Assembly (NCBI GenBank): GCA_018003015.1 | Contig: JAGNEZ010000040.1 | Location: 1 to 59,141 of the forward strand | DNA length: 59,141 bases | Reading direction: 5' to 3' | From: Phycisphaerae bacterium | Lineage (GTDB): Bacteria; Planctomycetota; Phycisphaerae; UBA1845; PWPN01 | Part shown: positions 43,308 through 52,718 of the stretch, piece by piece | Position numbering within the stretch: the stretch's first letter is position 1 | Layout of the letters: the number at the start of each line of letters is the position of its first letter | The notes under the pieces: generated by a model | What the model saw: only the letters and a program-made list of their open reading frames with translations | The model's database searches: none | Told to the model about the DNA's origin: nothing | Position numbers and translations under genes: made by a program

Positions 43308-43922
43308 ATGCCCGAGATCCTGGTCAACGACCGGCCGTATCCTTCACCCGCAAGCGGTGTCAAGACTGTGGCCGAGCTGGCCACCGAAGTCTGCCAGGCC
43401 GAAACCGCCAGCCCTCGAATGGTCGTCTCGCTCCGATGCGACGGGCAGGATGTCGAGAATGAACGGATCGAGAAGGTCCTCGCCTCCGCCGTCGAGCAGT
43501 ACCAGAAGATCGAGATGCTGACCCAGCCGATCAAGGCGGTGGTCAAAGCCACGCTGGATCAGGCGGTGAATCTCCTGGAGGAAGCGACGACAACCCGGCG
43601 GCGGGCCGCGGACCTGCTCGACGCGGGGCAGCAGGAAGAGGCTCTTCAAAGCCTGCAGCGGTTCTTCGAGCACTGGCGCCAGATTCAGGAGACCATGCTG
43701 CTCTGTGCCCGGTCACTGGAGATCGACCTGGCCACCGTCCGGGTGAACAACCGCAGCTTTCTCGAGGTCTTCGAGCCGATCCGCGACAGCCTGACCGCGC
43801 TGCGCGACGGCATGTTGAACCGTGACTTCGTGGTCGTCTGCGACACACTTCGATACGAGCTCGAGGAGCCACTCAGCAATTGGGCGGCGATGCTCTCCTA
43901 TCTTCGCGACCAGACGAAGTGA
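43308..43922 (+). CDS. Hypothetical helical protein
   Basis: A 204-residue protein I do not recognise. The first 40 residues (MPEILVNDRPYPSPASGV) resemble a small ubiquitin-like or glove-type strand segment. The rest is predicted helical and rich in Glu, Leu and Arg (VLASAVEQYQKIEMLTQPIK, AVNLLEEATTTRRRAADLL), consistent with a four-helix bundle or coiled coil. No signal peptide or membrane segment. It starts 83 bases after glmS on the same strand and 152 bases before the ABC transporter pair. Codon use is like its neighbours, and the frame is clean and compact, so I take it as a real cytosolic gene, perhaps lineage-specific. Confidence 0.7.
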   Translation: MPEILVNDRPYPSPASGVKTVAELATEVCQAETASPRMVVSLRCDGQDVENERIEKVLASAVEQYQKIEMLTQPIKAVVKATLDQAVNLLEEATTTRRRAADLLDAGQQEEALQSLQRFFEHWRQIQETMLLCARSLEIDLATVRVNNRSFLEVFEPIRDSLTALRDGMLNRDFVVVCDTLRYELEEPLSNWAAMLSYLRDQTK

Positions 43923-44074
43923 TGCTCGGTGTGGCCGCTTTCTCCCCGGGCCACCTCCCGGCACAGATACCCGGATGCCCGGCGACGGAGTCGAAGCCGA
44001 ACGCCGAGGGCGGAGCTGCTGCGGGGAATCGCTCGCTCATGGCAAACGGAGGCCCCTGAAGATAAGATCCCGCC

Positions 44075-44854
44075 ATGGTCATCGAGGCGGAGAGGCTGAA
44101 CGTGCGGCGTCTTGGAAGGCACGTGCTGCGCGACGTCTCTCTGCGGATCGATGATGGCGAATGCGTCTCGATCATCGGTCCCAACGGAGCGGGCAAGTCC
44201 ACGCTGATGAGCGCCCTCCTCGGACTTGTTCCCGCGGACAGTGGAGTCGTTCGGGTAGACGGGTCGGAGATGCACCGTCTGCCTCGGCGCCAACTGGCTC
44301 GCTTGATCGCCTATGTTCCCCAGGTTCACGATGGTTACCTGGGGTTCCGTGTCCGCGATGTTGTGGAGTCCGGGCGTTATGCCCATCTCGATCCTCTGGA
44401 ACCGCTGAAGGACCAAGACCGCGCGGCGGTGGCCGCGGCCGTTGATGCTTGCCGGATCGGCGAGCTGCTCGAGCGTGAGGTGGAGACGTTGTCGGGTGGC
44501 GAGCGGCAGAAGACCTGGATCGCGGCCGCCCTGGCCCAGCAGTCCCCGGCCCTGTTTCTGGACGAGCCCACCAACGCCCTGGACCCTGCTCATCAGGTTG
44601 AACTGATCCGCATCATGCGTGACCACCACCGTGCCGGCGGTACGCTCCTGGTCATCTGCCACGACCTCAACCTGCCCCTGGTGCTCGGCGGCCGGGTCAT
44701 CGCCCTGCGCCGGGGCGCGGTCTTCTTTGACCAGCCGGTGAAGGCCTTGCAGGACACCGGGCTGCTGGAGCAGTTGTACGGCGCCCAGTTTGTCCTGCAC
44801 CGGGGTGCCAACGGACACTCAGTATCGATTCACCTGGAGATGGAACCGCATTGA
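44075..44854 (+). CDS. ABC transporter ATP-binding protein, FecE/BtuD type
   Basis: A 259-residue ATPase for a metal-chelate importer (iron-siderophore, heme or cobalamin class). Walker A is GPNGAGKST (about 35-43), the signature is LSGGERQKTWIAAALAQ, Walker B is ALFLDEPTNALD and the switch His is in ICHDLNLPL. Its TGA overlaps the ATG of the permease gene by one base, so the two are coupled. No clear ribosome binding site precedes ATG 44075. Substrate cannot be told from the ATPase. Confidence 0.92.
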   Translation: MVIEAERLNVRRLGRHVLRDVSLRIDDGECVSIIGPNGAGKSTLMSALLGLVPADSGVVRVDGSEMHRLPRRQLARLIAYVPQVHDGYLGFRVRDVVESGRYAHLDPLEPLKDQDRAAVAAAVDACRIGELLEREVETLSGGERQKTWIAAALAQQSPALFLDEPTNALDPAHQVELIRIMRDHHRAGGTLLVICHDLNLPLVLGGRVIALRRGAVFFDQPVKALQDTGLLEQLYGAQFVLHRGANGHSVSIHLEMEPH

Positions 44855-45885
44855 TGCCACCTCGTCCGCGACGGCTTTACCTGACTTTCGGATGTGTCTG
44901 GCTGGCGGTGGCCGCGGCCTCGCTGCTGATTGGCACGACCGGCACGTCGTTGGCAGTCTACTGGCATCAGGCATCGGGTGCGGCCGATCCGCTCATGGAG
45001 ACCCTCCGGCAGTTGAGTGCGCTGGCCCTACCCAGGCTGTTGATGGGCATGCTGGCCGGCGGTTCGCTGGCGGTGGCCGGGGCGATGTTCCAGTCTCTGT
45101 TCCGCAACCCGCTGGCCTCACCGTACACGCTGGGGGTGTCGAGCGGCGCGTCGCTGGGCGCGGCCCTGGCGATCATGGCGGTGGGCGGGGGGCTGTGGCA
45201 CGGGGTACCGATGGTGAGCGTGATGGCGTTTCTCGGCGCCTTGATCTGCGTCGGCATTGTGTATGGGATTGCACGGGTGCGGCCGGGGCAGGCGACAGGC
45301 ACGCTGTTGCTCGCCGGACTGACCCTGGGCTTCATCAGCTCGGCCCTGATCGTGCTGGTCATGTTCCTGGCGGAGATCCGGGATTCGGATCAGATCCTGC
45401 GGTGGATGATGGGCTCGCTGGAGATGGTGGGGATGTCGCCGGTGTACGAGTCGCTGGCCCTGGCGGCCCTGGCGGGCGGCGTGGCCACGTATCTGCACCG
45501 GGATCTGGACTTGCTGATGATGGGCGAGGTGATGGCCGCCAGCCGGGGCGTGGCCGTGCGGCATTCCCGACGACTGATCTACTTCTCGGCGTCGCTGCTC
45601 ACCGCCGGCGTCGTGGCTCACGTCGGGCCGATCGGCTTCGTTTGCCTTCTGGTCCCGCACATTTGCCGGGCCCTGGTCGGTCCGACCCACCGGCGGCTGA
45701 TTCCCGCCTGTGCCCTGGGCGGGGCGGCGTTCCTGCCGCTGTGCGACCTGCTGGCCCGCAACGCGATGTGGTGGCTTGCGGGGGAAACGCGGCAGATCCC
45801 CGTGGGGGTGCTGACCAGCCTGATCGGCGGCAGCTTCTTCCTCTATTTGCTGCTGGTTCGGCGGGAGCGAAGTGGGGTGCGGTGA
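44854..45885 (+). CDS. FecCD-family ABC transporter permease
   Basis: A 343-residue membrane protein with about nine or ten helices of the BtuC/FecCD family. It shows SLFRNPLASPYTLGVSSGAS near residue 87, a coupling-helix-like segment, and VAHVGPIGFVCLLVPHICR near 250. ATG 44854 overlaps the stop of the ATPase gene. It forms the channel of the importer. No periplasmic binding protein gene and no TonB-dependent receptor are found beside it, so the importer must use parts encoded elsewhere. Confidence 0.92.
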   Translation: MPPRPRRLYLTFGCVWLAVAAASLLIGTTGTSLAVYWHQASGAADPLMETLRQLSALALPRLLMGMLAGGSLAVAGAMFQSLFRNPLASPYTLGVSSGASLGAALAIMAVGGGLWHGVPMVSVMAFLGALICVGIVYGIARVRPGQATGTLLLAGLTLGFISSALIVLVMFLAEIRDSDQILRWMMGSLEMVGMSPVYESLALAALAGGVATYLHRDLDLLMMGEVMAASRGVAVRHSRRLIYFSASLLTAGVVAHVGPIGFVCLLVPHICRALVGPTHRRLIPACALGGAAFLPLCDLLARNAMWWLAGETRQIPVGVLTSLIGGSFFLYLLLVRRERSGVR

Positions 45886-46033
45886 GGCTGCCCGGCCGGG
45901 CAGCGATGGACATGAGCGGGTCTGACCCGTAGAAGCCGCCCGGCCTAGCGGATATCATGCGGCCATGGCGGACAAACGGCGGGGGCCGGTCGATTCCGCC
46001 GCTGCTTCAGGATTCAAGACGAAGGGTGAAGTG

Positions 46034-47614
46034 ATGTATCGTGTCCTGATTACCGGTGCTATTCATCCAATCGGCGTGGAAATGCTTCGGCGCGAGCCGG
46101 ACATCGAGGTCGATTTTCAGCCCGATATTCCCTACGCGCGGGTCCTGGAGATCATCCCGCCCTACCACGGCCTGGTCTCACGCTCCGAAACGGACATTCC
46201 CCGCGAGTTGATCGACCGGGGCACGTCTCTGAAGGTCATCGCCCGGGCGGCCGTCGGAATCGCCAACATCGACGTCGAGTACGCCACCCAGAAGGGTATC
46301 CTGGTCACTAATACGCCGGGGAAGAACACCAATTCGGCGGCCGAACTGACCATGGGGCTGCTTCTGGCCGTCATGCGCAAGATCAGCCCAGCCAACGAGG
46401 CCATGAAGCGGTTGGAGTGGGCCCGCCACCGCTTCAACGGCACGGAACTGATGGGCAAGACCATTGGCATCATCGGTCTGGGCAACGTGGGCCATCGGAT
46501 GGCCAAGTTCTGCCTCGGATTCGACATGCGTGTTCTGGCCTACGACCCCTACATTCCGGATGAGGCCTTCCAGCGCAACCGGGTGGAGAAGGCCGACCTC
46601 GAGACGCTGATTCGTGAATCAGACATCATCTCGGTCCACACGCCCAAGAACAAGGAGACGACCGGGATGATTGGCGGGGACATGATTGCCCAGATGAAGC
46701 CTGGGGTGATTCTCCTGAATGCGGCCCGGGGCGGCATCATTGACGAGGCCGCCATGCTGGCGGGGCTCAGGAGCGGGCACGTGGGGGGTGCGGGGATCGA
46801 CACGTGGCCGGTCGAACCGCCCAAGGAGAATGCGTTTCGCGATCTGCCGAACGTGGTGATGACCCCGCATATTGGGGCCTCGACCGAGGAGGCCCAGATC
46901 CGCGTGGCCGAGACGATCGCGATGCAGGTTCCGCGCGCGTTGCGCGGCGGCGTGGTCGATTACCCGGTCAACATGCCGCAGATTCGCATGCTGGAAGGCG
47001 ACGTGATGACCAGCTACACGGTGCTGGTAGAAAAGCTCGGCCAGTTCGCCGCCCAGTTCGTGGACTTCACGCCGACCGATCTGGAGGTCATTCTGCGCGG
47101 CTCGATCTCGGGCAAGGACTGCACCCTGCTCCGCCTGGCGTTCCTCAAGGGCTACCTGAAGATGAAGCTGGACTATGTCAGCTACGTCAACGCGGAGCTG
47201 CGGGCGAAGAGCGTCGGGCTCAGTGTTAGGGTCACCGATGATCCCGGCTTCACCAACTACGAGAGCGCGGTGGGCTTCCATTTCACCGGCGGCGGCCGCG
47301 ACTTCACCATCGCCGGGGTGGTCTTTACCGGACCGCACCCGCGGATCACGCTGATCGACGACTTCCCGTTCGAGGTCGAGCCGGAAGGCACCTTCCTGGC
47401 CATCCACAGCCGCGACCGGCTGGGCGTGGTGTCCGGCATTTCGTCCATCCTTGATCAGCACAAGGTGGTGATCAACAGCTTCGAGTTCTCCCACAGTCAC
47501 ACCCGCAAGCGGTCGATGTTCCTCATCCGGGTCGGCAAGGATTTGCCCGAAACGGTTCTCGAGCAGCTCCGATCTCGCGAGCACATCACCCGGGTGGCGA
47601 AGATCGTGATTTAG
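46034..47614 (+). CDS. serA: D-3-phosphoglycerate dehydrogenase
   Basis: A 526-residue enzyme of the long (type 1) form that oxidises 3-phosphoglycerate to 3-phosphohydroxypyruvate, the first step of serine synthesis. It has RAAVGIANIDVEYATQ with the active-site Arg, the NAD fold GKTIGIIGLGNVGHRMAKF, LLNAARGGIIDE and the His in MTPHIGASTEEAQIR. The ASB/intervening domain and a C-terminal ACT domain (LAIHSRDRLGVVSGISSIL), a serine-feedback site in the family, follow. ATG 46034 gives the usual N-terminus (MYRVLITGAIHPIG); an in-frame ATG at 45965 adds 23 unlikely residues. Convergent with gmd. Confidence 0.95.
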   Translation: MYRVLITGAIHPIGVEMLRREPDIEVDFQPDIPYARVLEIIPPYHGLVSRSETDIPRELIDRGTSLKVIARAAVGIANIDVEYATQKGILVTNTPGKNTNSAAELTMGLLLAVMRKISPANEAMKRLEWARHRFNGTELMGKTIGIIGLGNVGHRMAKFCLGFDMRVLAYDPYIPDEAFQRNRVEKADLETLIRESDIISVHTPKNKETTGMIGGDMIAQMKPGVILLNAARGGIIDEAAMLAGLRSGHVGGAGIDTWPVEPPKENAFRDLPNVVMTPHIGASTEEAQIRVAETIAMQVPRALRGGVVDYPVNMPQIRMLEGDVMTSYTVLVEKLGQFAAQFVDFTPTDLEVILRGSISGKDCTLLRLAFLKGYLKMKLDYVSYVNAELRAKSVGLSVRVTDDPGFTNYESAVGFHFTGGGRDFTIAGVVFTGPHPRITLIDDFPFEVEPEGTFLAIHSRDRLGVVSGISSILDQHKVVINSFEFSHSHTRKRSMFLIRVGKDLPETVLEQLRSREHITRVAKIVI

Positions 47615-47719
47615 GGTGCGTCAGGGGCGCCGGCGATCGTCCTCGCCCCGTCGACCGCAGTGAGTGACCTCTTGGCCTTGGCGCAGCGCGGCGAGACAGA
47701 GTCTTGCAGCCTCCCGGAC

Positions 47720-48733
47720 TCACAGATGCGCCTTTGTCGGCGATCCCAGGCCATTCGTGATACCTTCACGTTTGAGGTCGGCGTCGACCATGATTCGAAC
47801 CAGGTCTGTGAACGTCGTCTTGGGCTTCCAGCCGAGTTTGCGGCGAGCCTTGCTGGCGTCGCCGAGCAGGGCATCAACCTCTGTAGGGCGAAAGTAGCGC
47901 GGGTCGATTCGCACGTAGTCCTCCGGATTGAGGTTGACCAGTCGGAACGCCGATTCCAGGAACTCCCGAACGGTGTGCGACTCGCCGGTAGCGATGACAT
48001 AGTCGTCCGGCTCATTCTGCTGAAGCATGAGCCACATGGCCTCGACATAGTCGGGCGCGTAACCCCAATCACGCCGGGCGTCCAGATTGCCCAGGAAAAG
48101 GTCTTTTTGCCTCCCAGCCGCGATCGCTGCGACCGCCCGTGTGATCTTGCGCGTGACAAAAGTCTCACCGCGTCGTGGAGATTCGTGATTGAACAGGATC
48201 CCGTTGGCGGCGTACATGCCATATGCCTGACGGTAGTTCACCGTAATCCAGTAGCCGTACACTTTGGCGACCGCATACGGACTCCGTGGAACAAAGGCGG
48301 TGTCTTCGTTCTGCGGAGGTGGCGCCGCTCCAAACATCTCGCTGCTGGAGGCCTGGTACAATCTGCAGGGAACTCTTGTGTCCCTAATCGCCTCCAGCAG
48401 GCGGACACACGAAAGGCCAGTCACGTCGGCCGTGTATTCGGGCATGTCGAAACTCACCCGAACATGACTCTGGGCACCCAGATGGTATATCTCCTGCGGT
48501 TCGATTCTCCGGATCAGCGAGGCCAGCATGCTCGAATCGCTCAGATCGCCGTAATGCAGATGGAGGCGAGCGGAAGCGACATGCGGGTCTTCGTAGATGC
48601 TATCGAGTCGTTCGGTGTTAAAAGTACTGCTCCGACGAATAATCCCGTGGACTTGGTAAGCCTTGCCCAGTAGCAACTCCGCAAGATACGATCCATCCTG
48701 GCCGGTAATACCTGTGATCAACGCTGTCTTCAT
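47720..48733 (-). CDS. gmd: GDP-mannose 4,6-dehydratase
   Basis: A 337-residue extended SDR enzyme converting GDP-D-mannose to GDP-4-keto-6-deoxymannose. It carries the NADP motif [38 protein letters not shown] and the catalytic [16 protein letters not shown], with the family's [18 protein letters not shown] 48733 overlaps the stop of fcl in an ATGA, so the two are translationally coupled. The product is the substrate of Fcl, and the pair makes GDP-L-fucose. It is the last gene of the minus-strand polysaccharide cluster. Confidence 0.96.
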   Translation of the reverse strand: MKTALITGITGQDGSYLAELLLGKAYQVHGIIRRSSTFNTERLDSIYEDPHVASARLHLHYGDLSDSSMLASLIRRIEPQEIYHLGAQSHVRVSFDMPEYTADVTGLSCVRLLEAIRDTRVPCRLYQASSSEMFGAAPPPQNEDTAFVPRSPYAVAKVYGYWITVNYRQAYGMYAANGILFNHESPRRGETFVTRKITRAVAAIAAGRQKDLFLGNLDARRDWGYAPDYVEAMWLMLQQNEPDDYVIATGESHTVREFLESAFRLVNLNPEDYVRIDPRYFRPTEVDALLGDASKARRKLGWKPKTTFTDLVRIMVDADLKREGITNGLGSPTKAHL

Positions 48734-49671
48734 GTGGTCAACGCCTCGTACCATTCGATGGTTCTCTTGAGTCCCGTGGCGAGATCAATTTGCGCAGCAA
48801 AGCCGAAGCGATCCCGCGCTCTCGACGTGTCCAGGCAACGACGTGGCTGCCCGTTAGGTTTACTTGTATCCCACTTGATCGTCCCCCTAAAGCCCACCAT
48901 TTCCGCGATCATGCTGGTCAGCGTGCGAATGGACACCTCGCTGCCGCTTCCGAGATTGACTGGCTCACTCTCGTCATATCGTTCGGTTGCCAGGACAATT
49001 CCCTCTGCGGCATCCTCAACATACAGGAACTCCCGGGTTGGCGTGCCGTCACCCCAGCATACGATCTGATCGTGACCCGAGGAGCGGGCCTCGATGCACT
49101 TCCGGATGATTGCCGGGATGACATGTGAAGTCTCCGGGTCGAAGTTGTCTCGCGGCCCATAGAGGTTGACCGGCAGCAGGTATATCGCGTTGAGCCCATA
49201 CTGTTCGCGGTATGCCTGGCACATCACCAAAAGGGCTTTCTTGGCAATGCCGTACGGTGCGTTTGTCTCCTCCGGGTAGCCCGACCACAGTTCCTCCTCG
49301 CGGAACGGCACGGGCGTGAACTTGGGATAAGCACAAATCGTCCCAACCTGCACGAACTTCCGGATGTTGTTGCGCCGGGCGTGCTCGATCAAGTGGAGGC
49401 CCATCGCCATGTTGGCGTAGAAGAACCTCCCGGGATTCGCCCGATTGGCGCCGATGCCGCCCACTTGCGCCGCCAGGTGGATCACCACATCCGGCCGGGT
49501 ATCTGCGTATAACCGGTCAACGGCGTCCTCCTGCGTCAGATCATAATCCTGATGTCGGGGCACGATCAGCTCATGCTCAGCGACCCCACGCCTTCTGAGC
49601 AGCTCACACAGATGACTACCCAGAAAGCCGGCTCCGCCGGTCACCAGGACTCGCACATGCCTCAAATCCAC
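48730..49671 (-). CDS. fcl: GDP-L-fucose synthase
   Basis: A 313-residue SDR 3,5-epimerase/4-reductase completing GDP-L-fucose synthesis with NADPH. Visible are [34 protein letters not shown], the Fcl-typical [15 protein letters not shown], the catalytic [15 protein letters not shown] and [19 protein letters not shown]. The start is GTG 49671 ([10 protein letters not shown]). It lies 28 bases after the Alg13-like gene and overlaps gmd by four bases. GDP-mannose supply genes (manB, manC) are not in the window. Confidence 0.95.
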   Translation of the reverse strand: MDLRHVRVLVTGGAGFLGSHLCELLRRRGVAEHELIVPRHQDYDLTQEDAVDRLYADTRPDVVIHLAAQVGGIGANRANPGRFFYANMAMGLHLIEHARRNNIRKFVQVGTICAYPKFTPVPFREEELWSGYPEETNAPYGIAKKALLVMCQAYREQYGLNAIYLLPVNLYGPRDNFDPETSHVIPAIIRKCIEARSSGHDQIVCWGDGTPTREFLYVEDAAEGIVLATERYDESEPVNLGSGSEVSIRTLTSMIAEMVGFRGTIKWDTSKPNGQPRRCLDTSRARDRFGFAAQIDLATGLKRTIEWYEALTT

Positions 49672-49699
49672 AGCAGTGTCCCCGAAGCAACTTGGCCGA

Positions 49700-50188
49700 T
49701 CACGGCGTACGCTCGCCGCAAATGAAGCCCCGAATGGCCGCGATCAGCTCCGGCGAGGCCTCGGAGCTGATCCGTCCCCTGGCCTTCAGGCTAGCGATGT
49801 CGTCCAACTTCGCCAGGAGTTCCATCTCGTCGAACGCGACTGCGATCCGGCCCTGAGCCAGGAGTCGTTCGGCCGTCGCCATCTGGTGGTCGTTGCGGTG
49901 TTCGCCCAGATCCGCCCGCCGCGGCATAACCAGGATCGGCTTGCCCCGTTCCAAGGCCGTGATGATTGAACCCATCCCGGCGTGGGCCACGAGGAGTTCA
50001 GCCTCCTCAACCCGGCGCATGAAGTCCTCTGCCTCTACAAACCGCGACCACTGCAGATGTCTGGGTGTGAGCTCTGTTGGCCCTATCTGGGCAAAGACAT
50101 CTTGTCGACCCCGTAGTCCGGCCCAGTCATCTACCGTCTTCACCATGCGGTCGAAAGGGAGCTGGGTTCCGACGGTCAAGAAAATCAC
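49700..50188 (-). CDS. Alg13/PssE-like glycosyltransferase catalytic subunit
   Basis: A 162-residue protein equal to the C-terminal half of GT28 enzymes: [15 protein letters not shown] at the start and the nucleotide-sugar site [23 protein letters not shown]. In the family it pairs with a membrane Alg14/PssD partner to add a sugar to a lipid-linked acceptor. Start is GTG 50188, which overlaps the TGA of the partner gene as GTGA, with AGGAG about seven bases upstream. The longer frame to 50239 would duplicate partner sequence out of frame and is rejected. Confidence 0.9.
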   Translation of the reverse strand: MIFLTVGTQLPFDRMVKTVDDWAGLRGRQDVFAQIGPTELTPRHLQWSRFVEAEDFMRRVEEAELLVAHAGMGSIITALERGKPILVMPRRADLGEHRNDHQMATAERLLAQGRIAVAFDEMELLAKLDDIASLKARGRISSEASPELIAAIRGFICGERTP

Positions 50189-50658
50189 AGCACCGCTCCT
50201 GCGTAACTTGGCCCTTCCGGGCGAGCCAAGTGCGGCCACTGCGTCAGCCAGAGATCAACGAACCCACCGGCCCGCCGGCCCGAAAGAGAAAGCTCATCAA
50301 CGTTAGCGACGCTGTCAAGCCAGATTGTTCTGCACCCGAACAGTCTGCCGACGCGGACCGCGAAATACCCGGGGGATGCCCCGGTGGTGATGATGACGTC
50401 CGGGCGAAGGCGAACCACCAGCCAGGCGATCCTGGCCGCCTGCAGGATCAGCCCGGGTTTGTTCCAGCGATTGGCATCCCGCACCACGTAGAAGCGCGCC
50501 GGGGCCACTTGGTTTCGATACCCGGCCAGCGTCGTGAGATAGGTCACCTCCATGCCCTCGAACGCCGGCCGAAGCCGCATCAATTGAATCCAATGGCCGC
50601 CACCCGAGGCGACGGCGAGAACACGGTAGTTCGTGGGAGGCCGTTGTGTCTTCGTCAT
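50185..50658 (-). CDS. Alg14/PssD-like glycosyltransferase membrane subunit
   Basis: A 157-residue protein resembling the N-terminal half of GT28 enzymes. VLAVASGGGHWIQLMRL forms the acceptor-side glycine loop, and DVIITTGASPGYFAVRVGRLFGCRTIWLDS is typical of Alg14/PssD/EpsE. It anchors and activates the Alg13-like subunit encoded immediately downstream with a GTGA overlap. GAGGAG lies three bases before ATG 50658. It belongs to the exopolysaccharide cluster. Confidence 0.9.
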   Translation of the reverse strand: MTKTQRPPTNYRVLAVASGGGHWIQLMRLRPAFEGMEVTYLTTLAGYRNQVAPARFYVVRDANRWNKPGLILQAARIAWLVVRLRPDVIITTGASPGYFAVRVGRLFGCRTIWLDSVANVDELSLSGRRAGGFVDLWLTQWPHLARPEGPSYAGAVL

Positions 50659-50846
50659 GCACTCCTCTATGGCAGGGTCGCGGCAGCCAATCGGGGGAAC
50701 TGAGCAGCCCTGGGCTACCGAGCATCATCGCCGTCGCGCGGCCTGTTTTCAGCTGGCAGTGGCACCCCGCTGCTACTGCGTCCTGCACGACACAGCCCCG
50801 CAGCCATGAAGACCGCATCACAGTGGCCGGGCTGCTCGCTCTTCTT

Positions 50847-51842
50847 TCAGCATATCCGAACCTGCTTTTCGCGAGTCAAAGCCTCCTGACACACCGGTTC
50901 AGTTGTGTTACGCTTGACGTGCCAGGTGCACCGTTGGCACCAGACCTCACGCCAGGTTTTGAACGCCTGGCGATACTCGGGCTTCAGCCGAGACACCAGG
51001 CCAAATGCCGCCGTGCGCGTCAATGCCCACAGATCGAGCATAGCTACCCCGAAGGGAATTAGGCTTGGTGACCAATGCCGCCGTATAAGTTGGGCCTTCG
51101 CTCTGAACAGGCGCGCCATCTTGTCCGCCCGGACTTTCTCCGATGCTCCACCATAGTGAACGATCGCCGCATCGGGGCAAATCAGGCATGTGCTCCCAAG
51201 CCTCCCAGCCCGCAGGCACAAGTCGGTATCCTCGCCATACATGAAGAAGCTGGGATCAAAACCATCGAGATGGTCCCAGACCTCCCGCCGGATCAGAAGA
51301 AAGCACCCCGTCACAGCATCGACCGCTCGAACGGAGTCCCGATTCCAGTTCCCCAGCGATTCCGGGTTGAAAACAGCCGATGATCTCCACACGGCAGATA
51401 GACCGAGTCCCATGCACAGAAGGCTCCACGGCGTAGGGCGGCCGTGACAGGAATTGCGATTCAACCGGCCGTCTTCAAAGACCGTGCGTCCGCCGTACAG
51501 TCCGGCATCCGGGTGCTGATCCGCGAACGCAACGAGCCTTTGAATCGCCTTATTGAGGATTACCGTATCTGGATTGAGCAAGAGCAGGTAACGCCCTGTT
51601 GCCACTTTGGCAGCTAAGTTGTTCGCAAGCGCAAAGCCGAGATTGCGGTCCGATTGAATCAGACGCACGGCGGGGAATTGTTCGGCGATAGCAGTGGCGG
51701 ATTCGTCCTGTGAGCAGTTGTCGACCACAATTACTTCATGAGCGATCTCGCGTGTTTCCCGGTAGACTGACGACAAGCACGCAAGAGTCATATCTCGCGT
51801 ATTAAATGACACGATCAAGATGGACACATCTGACACGGGCAT
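50847..51842 (-). CDS. GT2 glycosyltransferase, rhamnosyltransferase-like
   Basis: A 331-residue GT-A enzyme: SILIVSFNTRDMTLACLSSV at the start, EVIVVDNCSQDES, NLGFALANNLAAKVATGRYLL-type sequence with LLLNPDT (DxD-like) and GFDPSFFMYGEDTDLCLR near the acceptor site. This profile is the dTDP-rhamnosyl/WcaA-like subgroup. The C-terminus is basic, with little hydrophobic sequence. GGAGG ten bases before ATG 51842 comes from the end of the upstream gene, four bases away. The transferred sugar is not predictable. Confidence 0.9.
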   Translation of the reverse strand: MPVSDVSILIVSFNTRDMTLACLSSVYRETREIAHEVIVVDNCSQDESATAIAEQFPAVRLIQSDRNLGFALANNLAAKVATGRYLLLLNPDTVILNKAIQRLVAFADQHPDAGLYGGRTVFEDGRLNRNSCHGRPTPWSLLCMGLGLSAVWRSSAVFNPESLGNWNRDSVRAVDAVTGCFLLIRREVWDHLDGFDPSFFMYGEDTDLCLRAGRLGSTCLICPDAAIVHYGGASEKVRADKMARLFRAKAQLIRRHWSPSLIPFGVAMLDLWALTRTAAFGLVSRLKPEYRQAFKTWREVWCQRCTWHVKRNTTEPVCQEALTREKQVRIC

Positions 51843-51845
51843 GCC

Positions 51846-52715
51846 CTAGGTGCCTCCGATTTCGCGAGCGGATTCGTCCCGTTCCCACTTGTTAAGCTCG
51901 CCATTACGGAAGCGTTTCCAGACACGATAGCGCGTCGCGAGTTTCACATACCCATAGACGAGTAGCGCCGGCCACATTGTTGGGCTCAATGCCATCCTGA
52001 GCAATGCGCCCCCGTGGCTGGCATTTTCATTTCTCCACAACGCCGGACACTGTAATCGGAGCTCCACGTTTCCAAAGTGAGCGCGAGTCTTGATGTCAAC
52101 AATGCCCGACAACGTCTTCGGAGGTCTAACCGTGAAGATACAGCCAGGCACCGCTCGCCGCTCGTCTCTGGTGAAATGGAGTCGGACGAAAGCATCGTCT
52201 GCCGTGACGATCGGAAAGCGATCGAATCTGCGCCTACCCACCTCTGACAGAGCGTACACACCTGAGCCAATCAGAGCCTCCCGACAATACGGAAGTCGCA
52301 GCCACACACGGTAGAAGGCACGAACGGACCACGAACGAGCGCCTGTATCGACCTCCATGAGCGGCGCGGCAGCCAGAACACCCGGTTCCTCTAGTACGGC
52401 CGTCGTTTGCCGAATGGCATCGATACCGATCACCACATCAGCATCAACGTAGAACCGGGGGAAGGCCACAGCCGCCTCATCGCCGAGGTTCAGCGCGTTG
52501 GCCTTTGAAGGAGTGTTGGTCTCGATCACGCGAATCCCTGGCCCGCACGAATGGGCGAGTTCCGCGGTGCGGTCTCTACATCCATTGCAGACCACGATGA
52601 TGTCCAGCTCATCTGGCCTCGCGCCCCAAATCATGCCCTCAAGGCATCGCCTGATGACGTTGGCCTCATTGTGAGCCGGTATGATGATGGAGACCATCGG
52701 AGCGCCCCGCGACAC
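51846..52715 (-). CDS. GT2 glycosyltransferase with C-terminal membrane segment
   Basis: A 289-residue GT-A enzyme: VSIIIPAHNEANVIRRCLEG, IIVVCNGCRDRTAEL, PSKANALNLGDEAA and FYVDADVVIG with the DxD motif. The C-terminal part has one hydrophobic stretch (ALSPTMWPALLVYGYV). GTG 52715 with AGG nearby, three bases after the fucosyltransferase stop, is taken as start; ATG 52697 is an equally possible start. It would extend the lipid-linked oligosaccharide. Confidence 0.88.
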   Translation of the reverse strand: MSRGAPMVSIIIPAHNEANVIRRCLEGMIWGARPDELDIIVVCNGCRDRTAELAHSCGPGIRVIETNTPSKANALNLGDEAAVAFPRFYVDADVVIGIDAIRQTTAVLEEPGVLAAAPLMEVDTGARSWSVRAFYRVWLRLPYCREALIGSGVYALSEVGRRRFDRFPIVTADDAFVRLHFTRDERRAVPGCIFTVRPPKTLSGIVDIKTRAHFGNVELRLQCPALWRNENASHGGALLRMALSPTMWPALLVYGYVKLATRYRVWKRFRNGELNKWERDESAREIGGT

Positions 52716-52718
52716 ATC

